Positions 59,351-64,000 of a DNA stretch of 64,000 bases are shown here, in pieces (the first letter of the stretch is position 1; every line of letters begins with the position of its first letter). Position numbers and translations under genes: made by a program. Below the pieces are notes generated by a model. The model was not told where the DNA came from. It did not search any database and saw only the letters and a program-made list of their open reading frames with translations. The DNA comes from Sphaerisporangium flaviroseum (lineage in GTDB: Bacteria > Actinomycetota > Actinomycetes > Streptosporangiales > Streptosporangiaceae), in contig NZ_BAAAZR010000004.1 in assembly GCF_039537005.1 (NCBI RefSeq), positions 186,001-250,000 on the forward strand, in the 5' to 3' direction.

Positions 59351-60349
59351 ATGGAGAGCAGGACCAAGCGCCGGCTGTCGGCCGCCCAGTTGCACGCGCT
59401 GATCCTCAGAACCCTGGGAACGGGGGTGACCTCGGCCGAGGAGCTGACCGACGGCTTCGCCAACGCGGTCTGGCGCCTCTCCCTGGACGACGGCAGGCAG
59501 GTGGTCCTCAAGGTGTCCCCGCCACCCGACCTGGAGCTGCTGCGCTACGAGCGTCACCTGCTGCGCACAGAGGCGCAGGTGTACCACCTGGCCACACCCG
59601 CGGGGATCCCGCTCCCCCGGCTGCTGTACTCGGGGTTCGACGACCCCGAGCTGGGCGGCGACTATCTGATCATGTCGGCGCTCGACGGGGTCCCGTGGAA
59701 CCAGGCCGAGTCCCTCGGAGAGGACGACCAGCGGGCGCTGCGGCACGAGCTGGGCCGCCTCCTCGCGGAGCTGCACACCATCGCCGGCCAGGGCGTGTAC
59801 GGCTATCCGTACGCCGGGCTCACCGGCCCGACCTGGCGTGACGCGTTCATCGTCATGATGGGTGCCCTGATGGACGACGCCGTGCGGTACGCCACCCCGC
59901 TGCCCTGCTCCCTCGTGGAGATCGCGGGGGCGATCCACTCCAACGCGCACGTGCTGGACGAGGTGACGGTGCCCATGCTGGTCCACTTCGACATCTGGCC
60001 CGGCAACGTCTTCTTGTCGACGCCGCCCGAGGAGCCGCCGCGGATCCAGGCCCTGATCGACCACGAGCGAGCGTTCTGGGGTGATCCGCTGGCCGACTTC
60101 GTCACCCCGACGATCTTCGAGGAGCTCAGGGACGACGATCCGATCCTGGTGGGCTACCGGGAGGCGGGCGGGAAGCTGGACCTCACTCCGGAGGCCCGTA
60201 CACGCGACGCGATGTACCGCGTGTACCTCTACCTCATCCTGCTCGTCGAGAACGGCCCCCGCCAGTATCCCGAGGAGGATTACGGCCGCATCCGCGACCT
60301 GGCGACGACCGGCCTGACGAACAACCTGGCGTTCCTCAGGCAACGCTGA
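59351..60349 (+). CDS. Aminoglycoside phosphotransferase-fold kinase
   Basis: 332 residues. Protein-kinase-like APH fold: LTDGFANAVWRLSLDDGRQVVLKV (nucleotide loop and Lys), catalytic loop VHFDIWPGNVFL (HxDxxxxN, Asp and Asn present), and metal-binding ALIDHERAFWGDPLADF. Such enzymes phosphorylate sugars, fructosamines, homoserine or antibiotics; no resistance role can be claimed. It lies 88 nt after the aldose epimerase on the same strand, possibly co-transcribed, which favours a sugar-type substrate. If linked to the cluster, self-protection by phosphorylation is an alternative. Confidence 0.75.
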   Translation: MESRTKRRLSAAQLHALILRTLGTGVTSAEELTDGFANAVWRLSLDDGRQVVLKVSPPPDLELLRYERHLLRTEAQVYHLATPAGIPLPRLLYSGFDDPELGGDYLIMSALDGVPWNQAESLGEDDQRALRHELGRLLAELHTIAGQGVYGYPYAGLTGPTWRDAFIVMMGALMDDAVRYATPLPCSLVEIAGAIHSNAHVLDEVTVPMLVHFDIWPGNVFLSTPPEEPPRIQALIDHERAFWGDPLADFVTPTIFEELRDDDPILVGYREAGGKLDLTPEARTRDAMYRVYLYLILLVENGPRQYPEEDYGRIRDLATTGLTNNLAFLRQR

Positions 60350-60433
60350 CGCGACCGCCCGGTGCGGCGAATGCGGGTGTTCCGGACGCATCGGTGGCCC
60401 ACCGGCCGCGAAAGGCGGCGGCGGGACGGTAGA

Positions 60434-60462
60434 GCCGCCCAGGGACCGGGCCCCCGGGCGGC
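60434..60462. terminator. Hairpin between the kinase and membrane-protein genes
   Basis: GCCGCCC (60434-60440) and GGGCGGC (60456-60462) form a 7-bp stem between convergent genes. Confidence 0.4.
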
Positions 60463-60505
60463 CGAGCGGTCTACGCTCGTCTCCGTCGGCATTTCAGTCG
60501 GCATG

Positions 60506-61033
60506 TCAGACGGTGTCGCGGCCGGAGCGGTTACCCGCGACCAGCTGATCCGTCGCGTGGGGTTCCTTCACGGCCCGCACCGGCTGGGTGCTCGTGCCGA
60601 CACGCTCGTCGTTGTCACCCTCGACGCGGTCGTCGACGCCGTCACCGTCGCGGTCGGGCGCGTGCACGTGCCGTCCAGCGGTGGTTCCCACCGGCTCGGC
60701 GACGGGCTCGGCGGCGGACTCCGCCTCCAGCTTGCGCTGGAGCTGACGCTTCTCCTCCTCAAGGCGGGCGACGCGGTCGCGCGTCTCGACCCGGGCCTCA
60801 CGCAGCTTCTTGCGCTTGGCTCCGGTGCGCCGCATTCCGGCGGTCAGCATCATCAGGCCGATCAGGAAGATCGCCGCGGTGGCCGCTCCCGCCAGGAAGA
60901 GCTCCAGCTTGCTGAGCTGGAGCGTCCGGTCCAGGACAGTGATCGACGCCGTGATCGTTCCGTTCTCGTCGTTCGCCACCGCGACCAGAGCCGCACCGGC
61001 GAGCACGATAAATAGCAGGCCCAGCACAATCAT
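60506..61033 (-). CDS. Hypothetical two-helix membrane protein with coiled coil
   Basis: 175 residues, ATG after GAGGTC. Membrane helices at about 2-20 and 44-68 flank a short extracytoplasmic loop (ENGTITASITVLDRTLQLSKLE). A basic, heptad-rich helix at about 70-108 (KRKKLREARVETRDRVARLEEEKRQLQRKLEAE) should form a coiled coil, and the acidic tail DRDGDGVDDRVEGDNDE resembles thrombospondin-3-like calcium repeats. The N-terminal arrangement recalls LapA-type small membrane proteins but I cannot assign a family firmly. Function unknown. Confidence 0.6.
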   Translation of the reverse strand: MIVLGLLFIVLAGAALVAVANDENGTITASITVLDRTLQLSKLELFLAGAATAAIFLIGLMMLTAGMRRTGAKRKKLREARVETRDRVARLEEEKRQLQRKLEAESAAEPVAEPVGTTAGRHVHAPDRDGDGVDDRVEGDNDERVGTSTQPVRAVKEPHATDQLVAGNRSGRDTV

Positions 61034-61210
61034 GTGACCTCAACTCCAAGTCGCTTCGGTGCCAAGCCCCTTTGGGGGGCCGACCTCCGACTGCCCACGA
61101 CCGTGCGGGTTATTCCTTCCTGACCGGGCGTGGTGGGGGTGTTTCAAGACCAGATGAGGCCGCTCTTGGCCACGAAGACGACCTGTGCGATGATTTCAAC
61201 AGGTGATGAA

Positions 61211-62446
61211 ATGTCGACGACATGTGTGATCGCCGGCGGAGGACCCGCCGGAGCCATGCTGGCACTGCTCCTCGCCCGCGCGGGAGTGCAGGTCACGCTC
61301 CTGGAGAAGCACGCCGACTTCCTGCGCGACTTCCGGGGCGACACGATCCATCCCTCGACCTTGCAGGTGCTCGACGAGCTCGGGCTGGCGGAGGAGTTCC
61401 ACCGGCTGCCGCACCGCAAGACCTACAACCTGGAGCTGTGGACCGACGACCAGGTCATCCAGGTCGCCTTGCTGACGCACCTTAAGGCCAAATATCCGTA
61501 CATCGCGTTCGTGCCGCAGTGGGATTTCCTCAAGCTGCTGACCGCGGCGGCCCAACGTTACCCCAGCTTCCGCCTCGTCATGGAGGCGGAGGTCGTCGGG
61601 CTCATACGGGAGAACGGCGTGGTGCGCGGCGTCCGTTACCGCGACGCCGAGGGGGAGCACGAGCTTCGCGCCCTCCTCACCGTGGGCGCCGACGGCCGGC
61701 AATCCGACGTACGCCGGGCCGCCGGCCTGGTACCGGTGGAGCGCGGCGCCCCCATGGACGCGGTCTGGTTCCGGCTGCCTCGCGAGCAGCGCGATCCGAA
61801 GGACACGTTCCTGCGTGTCTCGGCCGGCCACATGATGGTGGCGATCAACCGCGAGACGTACTGGCAGCTCGCCTACCTCATCCCCAAGGGCGCGTACGAG
61901 AGCCTCAAGGCCGAGGGCATCGAGACGCTCCGCGCGTCCGTCGGCACGCTGCTGCCCTTCATGGCGCGCCGGGCCGAGGGCCTGAAGAGCTTCGAGGAGG
62001 TCGGCGTCCTGCGGGTACTGCTGAACCGGCTGCGCCGCTGGCACCGGCCGGGCCTGCTGCTGATCGGCGACGCGGCCCACGCGATGTCGCCGGTCTTCGG
62101 GGTGGGCATCAACCTGGCCGTGCAGGACGCGGTCGCGGCCGCGAACCTGCTCGCCGGTCCCCTGCTGGCCGGGGAGGTGCCGGAATCGCTGCTGCGCCGG
62201 CTCCAGCGCCGCCGCATGATCCCCACGGTGATCACCCAGTTCGCCCAGCGGCTGGTGCAGAACCGCCTGATCGGTCCCGCGCTCAAGGGCGCCCCCAGGC
62301 GGGTCCGGCTGCCCGTGAGCCCGGCCCGGCTGCCGGTCGTCGGCGCCCTCACCCGCCGCTTCATCGGCTTCGGCGTCCTTCCCGAGCACGTACGTTCGCC
62401 CGTCGCCGGCCCGGCGACCGGGCCGGCCCCGGCCGCTCACCCGTGA
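61211..62446 (+). CDS. FAD-dependent monooxygenase (PHBH fold)
   Basis: 411 residues; ATG at 61211 with AGGTGA upstream, so that the Rossmann GGGPAGAMLALLLARAG starts at residue 8. Conserved DG motif VGADGRQSDVRRAAG and GD motif LLIGDAAHAMSPVFGVGINLAVQDA confirm a class A flavin monooxygenase. The substrate is probably a lipophilic or aromatic molecule: the FRGDTIHPSTLQVLDELGL segment is shared with many hydroxylases of aromatic compounds. It lies between housekeeping-like genes, 5' of DAHP synthase, with no link to the NRPS cluster. No membrane segment. Confidence 0.82.
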   Translation: MSTTCVIAGGGPAGAMLALLLARAGVQVTLLEKHADFLRDFRGDTIHPSTLQVLDELGLAEEFHRLPHRKTYNLELWTDDQVIQVALLTHLKAKYPYIAFVPQWDFLKLLTAAAQRYPSFRLVMEAEVVGLIRENGVVRGVRYRDAEGEHELRALLTVGADGRQSDVRRAAGLVPVERGAPMDAVWFRLPREQRDPKDTFLRVSAGHMMVAINRETYWQLAYLIPKGAYESLKAEGIETLRASVGTLLPFMARRAEGLKSFEEVGVLRVLLNRLRRWHRPGLLLIGDAAHAMSPVFGVGINLAVQDAVAAANLLAGPLLAGEVPESLLRRLQRRRMIPTVITQFAQRLVQNRLIGPALKGAPRRVRLPVSPARLPVVGALTRRFIGFGVLPEHVRSPVAGPATGPAPAAHP

Positions 62447-62456
62447 GAGCGGTCGC

Positions 62457-62475
62457 CCGCGGCCGCCGGCCGCGG
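62457..62475 (+). terminator. Hairpin after the FAD monooxygenase gene
   Basis: CCGCGGCC-gcc-GGCCGCGG, a perfect 8-bp stem 10 nt after the stop. Confidence 0.55.
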
Positions 62476-62608
62476 TGACCTGACCGGCCGGCGACCGCGC
62501 GCCCGTGAAGCGGGTTCCCGGCCCCGGCGGCCGTCACCACGTGGGATCCGGTTCTCACGGATTGGACAGCGGGTCGGTTATGCGGGGATGGTGCAATAGC
62601 CTTTTAGG

Positions 62609-63949
62609 GTGAGCGCCGAACCGATCAACCTGGATTCCTGGCGGGAGTTCCCCGCCGCGCAGCAGCCCGACTGGCCCGACCCCTCCGCGCTGGAGGGGGT
62701 CGTCTCCGAGCTGCAGGGCCTGCCTCCGCTGGTGTTCGCCGGTGAGTGCGATGAGCTCAAAGATCGCCTCGCCGCCGTCGCGCGAGGTGAGGCCTTTGTC
62801 CTGCAGGGCGGCGACTGCGCCGAGACCTTCGCCGGCGCCACCGCCGACAACGTCCGCGACAAGCTGAAGACGCTGCTGCAGATGGCCATCGTGCTCACCT
62901 ACGCGGGCCGTGTCCCGGTCGTGAAGATCGGCCGTCTCGCCGGGCAGTTCGCCAAGCCGCGCTCCAAGGCGACCGAGATCCGGGGCGGCGTCGAGCTGCC
63001 CGCCTACCGCGGCGACATGGTCAACGGGTTCGACTTCACCCCCGAGGCCCGCAGGCCCGACCCGGCGCGGCTGCTGCGCGCCTATCACACCTCGGCCGTG
63101 ACGCTGAACCTCGCGAGGGCCTTCACCAAGGGCGGGTACGCCGACCTGCGCCAGGTGCACGCCTGGAACCAGGACTTCGTCGCCGAGTCCCCGGCCGGCC
63201 GCCGCTACGAACAGCTCGCGCGCGAGATCGATCAGGCGCTGGCGTTCATGCACGCCTGCCGTGCCGATCCCGAGGAGTTCCACACCGTCGAGTTCTACTC
63301 CTCGCACGAGGCGCTGATCCTCGACTACGACCGCGCGCTCACCCGCGTCGACTCGCGCACCGGCCTGCCGTACGACGTCTCGGCGCACATGGTCTGGATC
63401 GGCGAGCGCACCCGCCAGCTCGACGGCGCCCACGTGGAGTTCTTCAGCCGCATCCGCAACCCCATCGGGGTCAAGCTCGGGCCCTCCAGCAGCCCGGAGG
63501 ACGTCCTCACGCTGATCGACAAGCTGAACCCCGCGAACGAGCCGGGGCGGCTCACCTTCATCGCCCGCATGGGCGCCTCCCGGGTCCGCGACGCGCTGCC
63601 CCCGCTGGTCGAGAAGGTCGGCGCGAGCGGCGCGCAGGTCGCCTGGATCTGCGATCCGATGCACGGCAACACCTTCGAGGCGCCGAGCGGCCACAAGACC
63701 CGCAGGCTCGACGACGTGCTCGACGAGGTGGGGGGCTTCTTCGAGGTCCACCGGGCGCTCGGCACCCATCCGGGCGGCATCCACATCGAGTTCACCGGTG
63801 ACGACGTCACCGAATGCGTCGGCGGCGGCCACCCGATCGTGGAGGAGGACCTCGCCCTGCGGTACGAGACCGCCTGCGACCCGCGCCTCAACCGGAGCCA
63901 GTCCCTCGACCTGGCCTTCCGGGTCGCGGAGCTCTACCGCTCCAGCTGA
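62609..63949 (+). CDS. aroF: Class II 3-deoxy-7-phosphoheptulonate (DAHP) synthase
   Basis: 446 residues. Condenses PEP and erythrose-4-phosphate, the first step of the shikimate pathway. Plant/actinobacterial class II type: LQGGDCAETFAG with the metal-binding Cys, GRLAGQFAKPRS, YHTSAVTLNLARAF, GPSSSPEDV, WICDPMHGNT with metal His, IHIEFTGDDVTECVGG with metal Glu and CDPRLN with metal Asp. GTG start; no clear ribosome site within 15 nt, so leaderless or weak initiation is possible. It is complete within the window and looks like the housekeeping enzyme, with no adjacent aromatic-antibiotic genes. Confidence 0.93.
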   Translation: MSAEPINLDSWREFPAAQQPDWPDPSALEGVVSELQGLPPLVFAGECDELKDRLAAVARGEAFVLQGGDCAETFAGATADNVRDKLKTLLQMAIVLTYAGRVPVVKIGRLAGQFAKPRSKATEIRGGVELPAYRGDMVNGFDFTPEARRPDPARLLRAYHTSAVTLNLARAFTKGGYADLRQVHAWNQDFVAESPAGRRYEQLAREIDQALAFMHACRADPEEFHTVEFYSSHEALILDYDRALTRVDSRTGLPYDVSAHMVWIGERTRQLDGAHVEFFSRIRNPIGVKLGPSSSPEDVLTLIDKLNPANEPGRLTFIARMGASRVRDALPPLVEKVGASGAQVAWICDPMHGNTFEAPSGHKTRRLDDVLDEVGGFFEVHRALGTHPGGIHIEFTGDDVTECVGGGHPIVEEDLALRYETACDPRLNRSQSLDLAFRVAELYRSS

Positions 63950-63955
63950 GACCAC

Positions 63956-63970
63956 CCGGCGTCACGCCGG
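63956..63970 (+). terminator. Short hairpin after DAHP synthase
   Basis: CCGGC-gtcac-GCCGG, a 5-bp stem 7 nt past the stop. Weak. Confidence 0.3.
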
Positions 63971-64000
63971 CGAACGCCCGAATGGGCCCTCCCGCGTCGC

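Noticed and set aside
59351..60349. Antibiotic-resistance kinase of the NRPS cluster
   Set aside because: The APH fold is clear, but it is shared with many metabolic kinases and the gene sits behind an aldose epimerase outside the cluster's terminator.
62554..62608. TTGGAC...TAGCCT promoter for DAHP synthase
   Set aside because: The spacing (about 29 bp) is too long for a standard promoter.
1..64000. Mobile element, prophage, integron or CRISPR array
   Set aside because: No transposase, integrase, terminal inverted repeats or spaced direct repeats were found; the repeats present are in-frame coding minisatellites.

Overview
The window is high-GC DNA with strongly GC-biased third codon positions, GTG/TTG starts and tight GTGA/ATGA stop-start overlaps, typical of a filamentous actinomycete. 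The gene mix fits Streptosporangiales-type organisms (Nonomuraea/Streptosporangium relatives) better than most others: an Entner-Doudoroff operon, a cello-oligosaccharide (ceb) locus, a c-di-AMP riboswitch upstream of a CHAP hydrolase, and an NRPS cluster. This taxonomic guess is inference. No tRNA, rRNA, CRISPR array, transposase or phage gene was seen.

Layout. 1-4470: Entner-Doudoroff operon zwf(partial)-edd-glk-eda. 4493-7468: two near-duplicate MFS transporters. 7838-8506: secreted choice-of-anchor-C protein. 8624-15429 (minus): alpha-glucoside operon malE-malF-malG-GH13 glucosidase-lacI-pfkB, with a divergent MsiK-like ABC ATPase (15844-17142) that could energise this importer and the ceb importer, neither of which has its own ATPase. 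17167-20923: ACT protein, secreted beta-helix protein, orphan histidine kinase. 21070-27689: sialic-acid-like (nonulosonate) surface-glycan locus with a NeuA-HAD-NeuB fusion, a GT2, a polysialyltransferase-family protein and two convergent glycosyltransferase-like genes. 27690-28773: mostly non-coding, ending in a c-di-AMP (ydaO) riboswitch before a CHAP hydrolase.

29703-37301: cebE-cebF-cebG-bglC-cebR plus a second GH1 beta-glucosidase. Two perfect TGGGAGCGCTCCCA palindromes (the published Streptomyces CebR box) lie upstream of cebE. 37391-58040: an NRPS cluster in two divergent arms. The minus arm has a bimodular C-A-T-C-A-T synthetase, a C-A-T-TE-MFS fusion and an MbtH protein. The plus arm has a free carrier protein, two glycosyltransferases, 2-oxoacid-dehydrogenase-type E1alpha/E1beta/E2, and a stand-alone C-T protein. 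58366-60349: aldose epimerase and APH-fold kinase. 60506-63949: membrane protein, FAD monooxygenase and class II DAHP synthase.

The most interesting system is regulatory. CebR boxes also sit at the start-site region of both divergent NRPS promoters (49609 and 49794) and of the aldose epimerase (58236), each just downstream of a readable -35/-10. So cello-oligosaccharide import and hydrolysis, glucose mutarotation and synthesis of a glycosylated acyl-peptide appear to form one CebR regulon. This logic is known for thaxtomin in Streptomyces scabies but is wired here to an unrelated assembly line. Hand-read adenylation codes suggest Gly, a basic residue (beta-Lys/Lys-like) and Asp. The E1/E2 plus free carrier suggests a lipoyl-derived acyl starter.
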